This document shows positions 15,501 to 23,212 of a stretch of DNA of 35,152 bases, piece by piece. Positions within the stretch are counted from its first letter, which is position 1. Every line of letters begins with the position of its first letter. The position numbers and the translations under genes were made by a program. The stretch lies in IMG/VR virus record IMGVR_UViG_3300050343_000008, positions 1 to 35,152 of that record; one strand, written 5' to 3'. The notes under the pieces were generated by a model. It did not search any database. It worked only from the letters and a program-made list of their open reading frames with translations, and was not told where the DNA came from. The DNA comes from a virus.

Positions 15501-16874
15501 TTTGCTACTCCAGAAGACATTGAAAATGCTGTCGCTGGGGCTGGTTTTGCTACTCCCGGAGATATAGACAAAGCACTTCAAGGCGCTGGATTTGCTACAG
15601 CAGGAGAAGTTCAGGATGTAGAGGCTGGTCTTCGTGATGCTCTAGAAGCTCAATCACAGGGTCAGGCTAGGCAACTAACCGAAGCTGAAGCTCGTTTGTT
15701 AGAACAAATTACAGGTGTTGAAGCCAGTACATTACGACAACTATCCGCAGTAGAGGGTGGGTTGCAACGTCAACTAGAACAAATGGGTTCTAACCTTGGC
15801 AATGTACAAAACGAACTACAGTCGTCTATTGCTGGTGTTCGTGGAGAAGTTAAAGACGTAGAGGCAAGCCTTCAGAGTGCATTGGCTGCACAGGCCGCAG
15901 GTCAAGCTCGACAGCTAACAGATGCTGAGGCTAGATTGCTGTCACAGATTACCGGGGTAGAAGCCAGCACACTACGACAACTTTCTACTGTTGAAGGAGC
16001 TTTAAATACACGCCTTAACCAACTTGGCACTAACGTAGATACAGTTAAAAGCGAGTTAACAGCAACCATTGCGGCTGGACAGGCAGAGGCGGCAGATGAA
16101 AGACGCGGATTGCAACAGGCTCTTATTGCTGTGGGTGGTGATGTTACTAAGCTTGATGCAGATACTAAGGCTAGATTTGATGAGTTTGGCGAAGACGTTA
16201 ATCAATTGTTTGCTGGTGTTAATGTAGACATTGAAGGCTTGCGTCAAGGTCAGGTCAGTCAGGCAGATGCTTTTGCTCAGTACCAAGCAGACGCTTCAGT
16301 TAAAGCCGCAGAGGCCGCAAATGAGCGGAGAGGACTACAGCAATCACTGCTTAATGTTCAGGGAGACGTTACGCAGTTAGACGAGAACACACGTCGGCAG
16401 TTTGAAGAGTTTGGCGGCAATGTTAATCAACTATTCTCTGATGTTGACGTAGACATTAATGCACTACAGGAAGGTCAGATTAGCCAAGCACAGGCACAGC
16501 AAGCGTTTGAGAGCAGTGTTGCTGGTCAGTTTAGTGAAGTAGGAAGCGAACTAGGCCTTTTAGGAGGACAAATAGGAGGCCTTACGTCAGACGTTGCCGG
16601 TCTTGGGACTCAAATTGGAGGCATAGGTCAAGGACTAGGACAGCTTGGAGAAGGTGTGGGAATGCTAGGAGCGGCTCTTGGTGCTGGTATAGGAGGCCTT
16701 CAACAACAACAAATAGCTACACAACAAATACTTGCACAACCAGACCCCATAGATTGGAAATCGTTACAACAGATACAATTAGGATATAACCCGTACCAAC
16801 AAGAGCAATTCATACAACAAAAACCAGTATCAAAACAAAACCTTGACAGCCTGTTTGGGAGACTTATCGGATGA
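12582..16874 (+). CDS. Giant collagen-like repeat virion protein
   Basis: A 1430-residue protein, presumably a virion or tail appendage. In order: a Pro/Thr-rich start (30-95); an Ala/Gly-rich hydrophobic region (285-430); a mixed region (430-720); a Pro-rich hinge with a PAPAP run (about 790-816); 13 GAD collagen triplets (830-868); seven 15-residue ATPEDI--AVASAGF repeats (900-1004); long duplicated coiled coils (1005-1330) containing two copies of ARLL-QITGVEASTLRQLS; and a Gly-rich and Gln-rich end. Collagen triplets and coiled coils indicate a trimeric stalk. It lies between holin and adaptor genes, so a second fibre or host-contact protein is plausible; no enzyme domain was recognised. 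Its stop overlaps the adaptor start (ATGA). Confidence 0.85.
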   Translation: MAAPRYGDILEINGQLVEFTPVGYMPVSPKRAEGMLTKPAPTTKATTPTGTPTTDPTKAPAGETGGFDPNGGPTGGVTEETGTDAPAPAPETGGVKPMRDVKGDEPVETPSEMTFTFFEGAERGDASPTSLYGSREAEQVTEAELRAYFEGDTVNRLPEVFGTFDNYLAYMTEREQLIQAGDYDVGNWDEYTGSLTEDDLMILEGEDLTQYGDDASSTYEELYGERTQNQSAAYNNWVNSEANQALLEKYGVNDTVYSETGDKFQWNGSAYVKTVNEDHAGLTDYVKMAMVVALTAGTGAAVSAVAPALGTVGSATLSNAITQAITTGSIDPDQLLQTAATAGLGQALSQVMSPEVLKQLNDKLGFDITAVTGIEEVDNVLNAMGMTAIRQGVFEGSLDMDQIVASGLMTGAQELANFIMGPIQDAIKAGQPVTEEQRLEALRLGQSVGADAEEQVLRNMENTVNEALATQQSEAMTKSLNAMQSSLQTIFEEVYSVDTTNITGPSLEDFMANSVDDADSELADTTTDLQADTTEVGAEDPGIQPIRYPEDEVRVINGVVYSRNPDGSLGEIINIESRPENMTPYEYGQQVIDQVINPATMYADTAGPNGYNINGFVIEELYNELGEAGLTDLLQQNNLLLAQTEGGSFIVIDGQTGGIATNINITDLQEAGSRKIADISTPEAQEELIRETETILADVVELATPGYEELGEGPDTPLDLDIEVDPVNYEFEPEVVPEPPPEPEPVEPPTPTEQPTPDDGQAGATPPPTPAPTDTENPITTGMFPEYFPEPAPAPAPAPAPAPAPAPAPAPAPAPTNGRDGVDGTPGQDGADGADGADGADGADGADGADGADGADGADGADGADGADGVDGERGEPGRDADPEAIRGVVESVLENTPFATPEEVAEAVASAGYATPADIGTALAQAGFATPEDITRAVASAGFTTPEDVASALANAGYVTPEQLGSALAASGFATPEDIENAVAGAGFATPGDIDKALQGAGFATAGEVQDVEAGLRDALEAQSQGQARQLTEAEARLLEQITGVEASTLRQLSAVEGGLQRQLEQMGSNLGNVQNELQSSIAGVRGEVKDVEASLQSALAAQAAGQARQLTDAEARLLSQITGVEASTLRQLSTVEGALNTRLNQLGTNVDTVKSELTATIAAGQAEAADERRGLQQALIAVGGDVTKLDADTKARFDEFGEDVNQLFAGVNVDIEGLRQGQVSQADAFAQYQADASVKAAEAANERRGLQQSLLNVQGDVTQLDENTRRQFEEFGGNVNQLFSDVDVDINALQEGQISQAQAQQAFESSVAGQFSEVGSELGLLGGQIGGLTSDVAGLGTQIGGIGQGLGQLGEGVGMLGAALGAGIGGLQQQQIATQQILAQPDPIDWKSLQQIQLGYNPYQQEQFIQQKPVSKQNLDSLFGRLIG
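14950..15027 (+). repeat. Pro-Ala repeat run in the collagen-like gene
   Basis: About 26 codons alternate Pro and Ala (GCT/GCA with CCA/CCT), forming a stiff extended hinge. Low-complexity CCAGCA/CCAGCT units make this a likely slippage site. It directly precedes the collagen-like triplets. Confidence 0.85.
15069..15185 (+). repeat. Thirteen 9-bp collagen-like (GAD) repeats
   Basis: Thirteen tandem 9-mers encode Gly-Ala-Asp. Six consecutive units (15123-15176) are identical GGGGCTGAT; the rest vary only in the third base of the Gly or Asp codon. Near-identical DNA implies recent slippage, so copy number may vary between relatives without a frame change. Confidence 0.95.
15279..15617 (+). repeat. 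Seven 45-bp repeats (ATPEDI...AGF) plus a partial
   Basis: Seven 15-residue units of the form ATPEDI--AVASAGF, followed by a degenerate start of an eighth (ATAGEVQD). Codons differ between units, so the protein pattern, not the DNA, is being kept. Each unit is probably a short helix-turn repeat. Confidence 0.85.
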
Positions 16875-17518
16875 CTTATCTAAACTTAATGAACAGTGTT
16901 CTGCGTAGGTTACGTGAAGAAGAAACAACATCAGTTACTAGCACCACCTATGTTAAAATGGTCGGGGATTTTATTAACGACGCTAAGAAACTAGTAGAAG
17001 AAGCAACTGATTGGTCCGCCTTACGTAGCACTATTGTAGTAACCACTGCTGCTTCCGACAACAGTTATTCACTTACTGGTAGCAGTGACAATGTAAAAGT
17101 TATGTCTGTTCTTAACGACACTAAAAATTGTTTTATGGACTACCAGACTAAAGATTGGTTTAATGAGCAAATCTATTTACTCAATGCTTCAGAAGGTGCT
17201 CCTTTATATTACACGTACAACGGGCTTGACGCTAACGGAGACACTGAGGTCCTTGTTAGTCCTAAGCCAGACGGTGTGTACAGCCTTCGCTTTAATGTTG
17301 TTAAAAGACAGGCCGACCTTAGCACTAATACTGATTCTTTGCTTGTACCTTCAATGCCTGTAGTACACCTTGCAGTTGCTCTGTTAGCTCGCGAGCGTGG
17401 AGAAACTGGCGGTACTTCTACTGCGGAGTATTTTACTATTGCCGATAAATTTTTGTCTGATGCTGTTGCTATTGACGCAGCAAAACACCCCGAAGAGATG
17501 ATCTTTAGGACTATCTGA
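16871..17518 (+). CDS. Head-tail adaptor (tail tubular A-like)
   Basis: A 215-residue protein equivalent in place and layout to T7 gp11 / P22 gp4 adaptors, which form a dodecameric ring under the portal. The opening MTYLNLMNSVLRRLREEETT and the FINDAKKLVEEATDWSALRS helix near 30-50 are typical, followed by a beta region (YSLTGSSDNVKVMSV) and a C-terminal helical end (LAVALLARERGETG...). The start overlaps the preceding stop by ATGA, and the nozzle gene begins 1 base after its stop. Adaptor followed by nozzle is a diagnostic podovirus gene pair. Confidence 0.88.
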   Translation: MTYLNLMNSVLRRLREEETTSVTSTTYVKMVGDFINDAKKLVEEATDWSALRSTIVVTTAASDNSYSLTGSSDNVKVMSVLNDTKNCFMDYQTKDWFNEQIYLLNASEGAPLYYTYNGLDANGDTEVLVSPKPDGVYSLRFNVVKRQADLSTNTDSLLVPSMPVVHLAVALLARERGETGGTSTAEYFTIADKFLSDAVAIDAAKHPEEMIFRTI

Positions 17519-17519
17519 T

Positions 17520-19043
17520 ATGGCCCAAGAACTTAAAAGCATTAATCTTGTAGCCCCAGCGTTTAAAGGTGTTAACACCGAAGACTCGCCACTGGCTCAA
17601 GACCCGTCGTTTGCAGAGATTGCAGACAACGCTGTGATTGACAAACGTGGTCGTATTGCTGCACGTAAGGGCCACACTGTCGTAACTACAAACAAGACTG
17701 TCCTTGGTACTGATTCATTACGTGCTATCAAAGAGTTCAGGGACGACGCTGGTAACACTAAAGTTTTTTCTGTTGGTAATAACAAGATCATTAGTGGTAC
17801 AGCTACGTTAGTGGACGAAACTCCTGCTGGGTACAGTATTAACGCAGACAACTGGAAGCTTGTAGACTTTAACGGTCGTATCTACATGTTCCAACGTGGG
17901 TTTGAACCTCTGGTGTATGATAACACCTCAGGCGCAGTAGAAGCCATGAGCGACCATACACACGCCACTGGTGTTACTAGTGCTATATACGGTAACGAAG
18001 TCCTAGCAGCTTATGGTAGACTCTGGACAGCAGACTTTACTGCTAACAAGTCTACAATATACTGGTCTGATTTATTAAACGGTATACACTGGACAGGCGG
18101 CTCTAGCGGTAACATAGACATATCTAAAGTATGGCCTGACGGTTATGATGAGATTGTAGCTTTAGCGGCTCACAACAATGCCTTAATTATCTTTGGTAAG
18201 CATAGTATTATTGTTTATGATGGTGCTACTTCTCCTGCTTCTATGACGTTAGCAGACACTGTAGCAGGTATTGGTTGTGTCAACAGAGACACTGTGCAGT
18301 ATACAGGTACTGACTTATTGTTCTTGTCACACACCGGTCTTAAGAGCTTTGGCAGAACAATACAAGAAAAGTCAATGCCTATTAGTAGTTTGTCGGGCAA
18401 TATTAGCAAAGACATTATTGCTGCGCTACAAAACGAGACTGAGTTTTTTAGGTCTGTCTATAGCCCAGAAGAAGGTTTTTATCTGCTTACGTTTACAAGT
18501 CAAGATGTAACGTATTGTTTTGACGTGAGAGGTACATTAGAGAACGGGTCGTACCGTGTTACTCGTTGGCCTTCTACCGGCTTCACAGCGTTTACACGTT
18601 TAACTGACGGTACGTTGTACATCGGCACTACTAACGGCATCAGCACATACACGGGCTACAGTGATAACAATGTTGGTTATCGTTTTAAATACTACAGCCC
18701 AAGCCTAACCTTCGGTGACAGCTCAAGAGTCAAGATTCTTAAAAAGCTTAAGCCTACATTGGTTGGTGCAAACGACGCAACAGTATTTATGAAGTGGGCG
18801 TATGACTTTGATACAACGTATGCAACAGCAGAGTTTACAATAGGTACTCAGATTACAGGTTTTTACGGTGTAAGTGAGTACACAACAGTAGAGTTTACGG
18901 CTGGTCAATTAACTAACCAACGTAGTCTAAACACAACAGGGTATGGCACAAGTGTGCAGGTAGGGCTAGAGTCAGAAATAGATGGCTTTGCTTTGTCGCT
19001 ACAGGAGATTAACGTAATGGCTTTGATAGGTAAACTACTATGA
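17520..19043 (+). CDS. Tail nozzle / stabilisation protein (tail tubular B-like)
   Basis: A 507-residue beta-rich protein of the podovirus nozzle family (P22 gp10-like; T7 gp12 in function), a hexamer closing the tail tube below the adaptor. The start APAFKGVNTEDSPLAQDPSF and the following AEIADNAVIDKRGRIAARKG are the conserved N-terminal signature. Repeated strands such as NNALIIFGKHSIIVYDG and TDLLFLSHTGLKSFGRT fit a propeller-like fold. It is adjacent to the adaptor, and its stop overlaps the next start by 4 bases (ATGA). No lytic or enzymatic motif is present. Confidence 0.88.
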   Translation: MAQELKSINLVAPAFKGVNTEDSPLAQDPSFAEIADNAVIDKRGRIAARKGHTVVTTNKTVLGTDSLRAIKEFRDDAGNTKVFSVGNNKIISGTATLVDETPAGYSINADNWKLVDFNGRIYMFQRGFEPLVYDNTSGAVEAMSDHTHATGVTSAIYGNEVLAAYGRLWTADFTANKSTIYWSDLLNGIHWTGGSSGNIDISKVWPDGYDEIVALAAHNNALIIFGKHSIIVYDGATSPASMTLADTVAGIGCVNRDTVQYTGTDLLFLSHTGLKSFGRTIQEKSMPISSLSGNISKDIIAALQNETEFFRSVYSPEEGFYLLTFTSQDVTYCFDVRGTLENGSYRVTRWPSTGFTAFTRLTDGTLYIGTTNGISTYTGYSDNNVGYRFKYYSPSLTFGDSSRVKILKKLKPTLVGANDATVFMKWAYDFDTTYATAEFTIGTQITGFYGVSEYTTVEFTAGQLTNQRSLNTTGYGTSVQVGLESEIDGFALSLQEINVMALIGKLL

Positions 19044-20149
19044 TAGACACTAATTTATTAAATATAGGTCTTAATGAAACTAACCCGACGCCTCTTTTTC
19101 AAATGCCTTCTATGGAAAATCCGTACACAGGTTTAGGAACAATGGGCACTAGCACAGGCCTTAGTCAACAACAAATGGCTAATTTAATAGGGAACGTCTC
19201 TCCGCAACAAGGGGGAGGTTTCTTTGACACATTGGGTAGTGTGGTGAGCGGAGTTGGCAGTTTCTTAGGAAACAACCCAGCACTTGTAGGAACAGGAGCA
19301 GGAGGAGCCTTAGCTCAACAAGGATATCAACGCCTTGGTGAAGTAGGCGAAAGAGCAAGACGTGAGGCTTCTGCTATAGCTCAACAAGGACTTCAGCAAA
19401 CTCAGTTTAAACCCTTTACTGTCACTACTGCTACGGGTGGTATGTTAGGTGTAGACCCTCAAGGCGGAACAACAATGGCTTTGTCTCCGCAAGAGCAAGC
19501 ACTACAACAACAACTCTTAGGAGGTGCCGGTCAGTTCTACGGTGAAGCTGTACAACCCACTATAGCAAGAGAGCAAGCCATTTTTGATCGTATGCGAGCA
19601 GCCCAACGCCCTGAAGAAGAGCGTCAGCGTCTTGCATTAGAGGAGCGTCTAGCAGGACAAGGCAGGCTTGGTGTTAGCTCTGCTGCTTACGGCGGTGCTA
19701 CTCCTGAAATGCTAGCTATGGCTACAGCGCAAGAAGAAGCACGTAATAGGGCTATGTTAGGGGCTATGCAACAAGCTCAAGCTGAACAGATGCAGCAAGC
19801 ACAACTAGGTGGTCAATTCTTAGGCGCTGGTTATTTACCACAAGGGCAGTTGTTAGCCGCGGCAGAACCCGGACTTACTACTTCTCAGATTGCTCAAAAA
19901 GGTCAGCTTGCTGGCGCAGGTATGTTTGGTGAAGCTGAAATGTCAGGACTACAGGCTCTTTTAGGTGCGGGTGTGGGGCAAGCAGACATCCTTGGGCAGA
20001 TTGGTGCAGGTCTTTTGACACAATCTATGCAGCCACAGACTGTTGGGGGTCAAACATCAATACCTGTTGTAGACCAGTTCGGTAATCTTATTGAGGCCGG
20101 TACACAAGTTTATGACTACTTGTTTGGCGACGGCGGTCTATTCGGTTAA
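19040..20149 (+). CDS. Probable internal/ejected virion protein (369 aa)
   Basis: A 369-residue Gln/Gly/Ala-rich protein. It has a Gly-rich segment (GGGFFDTLGSVVSGVGSFLG, about 54-73, then ALVGTGAGGALAQQ), long helical stretches rich in QQ, and a central REQAIFDRMRAAQRPEEERQ block. It follows the nozzle gene, where P22- and T7-like phages encode proteins stored in the head and injected with DNA. Low-complexity helical composition fits an ejection protein or tail needle. No enzymatic motif is seen. It overlaps the nozzle gene by 4 bases; the next gene follows 11 bases after the stop. Confidence 0.7.
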   Translation: MIDTNLLNIGLNETNPTPLFQMPSMENPYTGLGTMGTSTGLSQQQMANLIGNVSPQQGGGFFDTLGSVVSGVGSFLGNNPALVGTGAGGALAQQGYQRLGEVGERARREASAIAQQGLQQTQFKPFTVTTATGGMLGVDPQGGTTMALSPQEQALQQQLLGGAGQFYGEAVQPTIAREQAIFDRMRAAQRPEEERQRLALEERLAGQGRLGVSSAAYGGATPEMLAMATAQEEARNRAMLGAMQQAQAEQMQQAQLGGQFLGAGYLPQGQLLAAAEPGLTTSQIAQKGQLAGAGMFGEAEMSGLQALLGAGVGQADILGQIGAGLLTQSMQPQTVGGQTSIPVVDQFGNLIEAGTQVYDYLFGDGGLFG

Positions 20150-20160
20150 GGAGAAGAATA

Positions 20161-21225
20161 ATGGCTAAATTTGGAGAACAATTTATTGCTAGTCTGACGA
20201 GACCTTCGTTTGGACAGGGTTTATTCACCGCTGGTCAAACAGCAGGTCAAGCTCTTGCTCAAGCTCCCGGAATGCGTCAACAAAGGGCTATCCAAGATAA
20301 GCAAAAAGCTGAAGCTATAAAAGTAGCTATGGGCAGGGGACAAGCAAACATTGCTAAAGGTATTCAAACAGGAGCAATCACTCCTGAGACTTATTTTGCT
20401 AGTCTTATGCAAACACGTTTTGACCAAGAACTTAAAGACGCGCAAGACCCTACAATTAAAACAGGAACCGAAGTTCTTTTAAGGGACACCGAAGGAAACT
20501 TGTTTACTTCAGTTGTTAGATACCAAGATGGAAAGCCTACACGTCTTATGATACCACAACCCGGACAAGTGGCAAAGAGTCCTGTAGGAAAAGTTACTGT
20601 TGTTTCTTCTACTACAGGCGCTGGTGCTTTTGATAAGCCCGGAATTGCCGCAGCAACAACACGAGAGACAGAGTTTCAAGAGCGCCGTGTAAACGCAATT
20701 ACTCAACTTCCTAACTTACAAAACACACGAGACAACTTGACACAGGCTATGGGAATTCTTCAACAAGAAAGACTGAGGCCGGGAGGGTTCACAGCACAAG
20801 CTGCTAGAGGTTTGGCGTCTTTCTTAGGCAAGGAACCCCAGACTTTAGGCGAGTTTGAAACTTTACTAGGCAACGTGGTCTTACAAAAACTAGAAAACTT
20901 TAAAGGATCTATTTCAGAAGGCGAAAGACAGTTCTTGATTGAGCTAGTAGGTAGCTATAGACAAAGTGGAGAAAGCAACATAGGTAGGCTTACTGCTATC
21001 TTGCGGGATGTCGAAAGACAAATAAGCGACTCTCTGAACGTAGCTACGGCTGAAAACTTTGATTCTTACTTGTCAAGCCTTCTACCTACACCTCCGGAAC
21101 AAGAAGATGCTACAGATCAAGACGTTAGTTTTGTTCCTTCGTCAGACAGAAAGGACGCCTTAGAGGCACTAAAGAACGGCCAAGTGACACTAGAAGAGCT
21201 TCAGGAGATGTACTCTAATGAGTAA
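20161..21225 (+). CDS. Probable internal virion protein (354 aa)
   Basis: A 354-residue protein with a strong TAAGGAG ribosome site 9 bases before its ATG. The N-terminal 60 residues are Gln/Ala-rich (GQTAGQALAQAPGMRQQRAI). The middle has a small beta segment (TEVLLRDTEGNLFTSVVRYQ), and the rest is helical (ITQLPNLQNTRDNLTQAMGI; NFKGSISEGERQFLIELVGS). The C-terminal 50 residues are acidic and likely disordered. Position among ejection-protein genes and its helical character support an internal virion role. Its stop overlaps the following ATG. No known catalytic motif was recognised. Confidence 0.7.
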   Translation: MAKFGEQFIASLTRPSFGQGLFTAGQTAGQALAQAPGMRQQRAIQDKQKAEAIKVAMGRGQANIAKGIQTGAITPETYFASLMQTRFDQELKDAQDPTIKTGTEVLLRDTEGNLFTSVVRYQDGKPTRLMIPQPGQVAKSPVGKVTVVSSTTGAGAFDKPGIAAATTRETEFQERRVNAITQLPNLQNTRDNLTQAMGILQQERLRPGGFTAQAARGLASFLGKEPQTLGEFETLLGNVVLQKLENFKGSISEGERQFLIELVGSYRQSGESNIGRLTAILRDVERQISDSLNVATAENFDSYLSSLLPTPPEQEDATDQDVSFVPSSDRKDALEALKNGQVTLEELQEMYSNE

Positions 21226-23212
21226 TTTTCAAGAAAAACTGGACCAATATCGGCAGCTTCAAGGCAAGTCTGGATTTCAACAAAAGTTGCAGTCTTACCG
21301 TGAGCAACCTCCTATTGTTGACACTCCTCCTACTAGACAAGGCCCTAGTTTTTTAGAGAGAAACCTTGATATTCCTTTGGGTATGGGCGGTTCCCTTGCA
21401 GGAGCAGCGACAGGAGGAATGATAGCAGGGCCTCCCGGAGCTATCATAGGAGGTGTCGTAGGAGGAGCTACAGGTACTGGCGTTGGTTCTTATGTATCAG
21501 CTAGAGAATACGAAGGCACAGACGAAATTAGTGCCTACAAGAAAGCAGTAGAGGACGCGCTTTGGTCTATGGGTTTTGATATAGCAACTATGGGAGTAGT
21601 TACAAAAGTCAAACCAATGTGGTATGCTGCTAAAAGCAAAATGGGCTTAACTGCTGAAGAAGCCGGTAAAGAGCTTATTGAGGGTCAGTTTGGTGCCGGT
21701 AGTCAAGAGTCTTTGCGAGCTTCTCAAGCACTGCTGATGAAAGGAGGGGCTACGCTTTTACCTTCTCAAGTAAGAACCTCTGGTCTTGATAACTTTAGGG
21801 AGCGTGTTGCTTCTGTAGGTTTGATTTCTAGACAAACAATGGAAGATAACTTAAAAGCAGTAAACGACGTAGTACAAGATGAGCTAACAACTCTTGTTAA
21901 CAAAAATGCACCCGGACTAGAAGCAGATCCTTACAGTATGGGAGAAGCTTTTTACACACTGATTCAGGAAGGTAAAGGGTCAATTCAAAATACTTATGTT
22001 AGAGGCCTAGACGAATTAAAAATGAAGCTAGGCGCTGCTTTTGGTAAGAGAGTAGGGACAGAAAGCATTCTACGTCCTCTTGATACTTACTTAATTGGTA
22101 AGAGAGGAGAGGCGGTAGACGAACTTAGTCCTGAGTCTATTCAGTTTTTAAACTCTCAATTGTCACGTCTTCGGGAACTTCCTGCGGCCTCATTTCCAAT
22201 TGCTGAACTTATCACGTTAGATAAGGCTTTTACTCAAAGAGTTACTGCTAAGTTTGGTCCGCAAGGTGCTGAAAGAAATTCAGTAGTGGAAGCAGAGCTA
22301 GCCGACGTTGCTTCTCAGTTGAGAACAGCTATCTATAACTCAATGCAAAGAGTAGACCCCCAAGCTGCTGAGTCTTACAAAGCATTGAAGGAAGCCTATG
22401 GTCAAGGGATAAACACGCTTTTTCCTCCTATAAACAAGTCTTTTATGAGAGGTGCGGGAGAAGGTAAATATCTTGGATTAGGTAACTTAGCGGCACAAGC
22501 TACCAACCTCAATCAAATTTCTGCAATGAAGAAAAGTTTATCAGAAGCCTTTAAGCAAGCCTCTAAAGATCCTAACATAGACCTTCCGTTCCAATCTGTT
22601 GAGCAAATAGACCAAATATTCAAGAGGGGTTTTTTATCGTCAAGGGTGTCTAACATCTTTGATGATACGTTTGTTATGACTAGGCTTAAACCTTTAGCTG
22701 ACAAAACAAAAGTACCTGCTGAAGATAAAAAGTTTAGGTACGTGTTAGGAAAGGACTATCCTCGTTTTAGACAGGTTATGAATATTGTGTTAGAGGCGTC
22801 TGAATCAGCTTCTGGAGACTTCGGTAATTTATGGCTGAGAGGTGCTGAAGCAGGAGGAGTCAAGGGCATTGCCCAAGCTGTAGTTGCTGGTGCAGGAGGC
22901 ACTTACGCTGCTACAGGGGCTGTTAGTCTAACACCTCTTGTTTCTGCTGGGGCATTAGCTCTATATGTACCGCAAGTTTTTGCCAATGTTGTTACTAATC
23001 CTGAGTACGTTAAAAGGCTAATTAATGTTTCTGAGAGCAACGGAGCAATCGAAAGTGCTAACATTGCTATGCAACTGCTTGTTGCTGATGTGTTGGACAA
23101 CATGACCGATGTTGAGAAAAACGGAGTAGTAGACTACTTAACAAACATTGCTCAAGAGCGTATTGCGCCGACACAACAAGAAACAGGAGTTCAAAATGTC
23201 AATGTTAACTAA
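21218..23212 (+). CDS. Internal virion protein with glycine-zipper membrane segment
   Basis: A 664-residue protein. It opens with two related FQ(E/Q)KL..YR motifs near residues 4 and 21. A glycine-zipper hairpin (about 55-93: GGSLAGAATGGMIAGPPGAI, then IGGVVGGATGTGVGSY) is suited to oligomeric membrane insertion. A long helical body follows, with a second Ala/Gly-rich hydrophobic region (about 545-590, IAQAVVAGAGGTYAATGAVS). Membrane-active ejection proteins of podoviruses build a channel for DNA entry, and this layout fits. It starts inside the end of the preceding gene and overlaps the next by 17 bases. Confidence 0.78.
   Translation: MSNFQEKLDQYRQLQGKSGFQQKLQSYREQPPIVDTPPTRQGPSFLERNLDIPLGMGGSLAGAATGGMIAGPPGAIIGGVVGGATGTGVGSYVSAREYEGTDEISAYKKAVEDALWSMGFDIATMGVVTKVKPMWYAAKSKMGLTAEEAGKELIEGQFGAGSQESLRASQALLMKGGATLLPSQVRTSGLDNFRERVASVGLISRQTMEDNLKAVNDVVQDELTTLVNKNAPGLEADPYSMGEAFYTLIQEGKGSIQNTYVRGLDELKMKLGAAFGKRVGTESILRPLDTYLIGKRGEAVDELSPESIQFLNSQLSRLRELPAASFPIAELITLDKAFTQRVTAKFGPQGAERNSVVEAELADVASQLRTAIYNSMQRVDPQAAESYKALKEAYGQGINTLFPPINKSFMRGAGEGKYLGLGNLAAQATNLNQISAMKKSLSEAFKQASKDPNIDLPFQSVEQIDQIFKRGFLSSRVSNIFDDTFVMTRLKPLADKTKVPAEDKKFRYVLGKDYPRFRQVMNIVLEASESASGDFGNLWLRGAEAGGVKGIAQAVVAGAGGTYAATGAVSLTPLVSAGALALYVPQVFANVVTNPEYVKRLINVSESNGAIESANIAMQLLVADVLDNMTDVEKNGVVDYLTNIAQERIAPTQQETGVQNVNVN

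Noticed and set aside
15069-15617. Regular short repeats considered as a CRISPR array
   Set aside because: Repeats are in frame, coding and contiguous, with no unique spacers between identical repeats.
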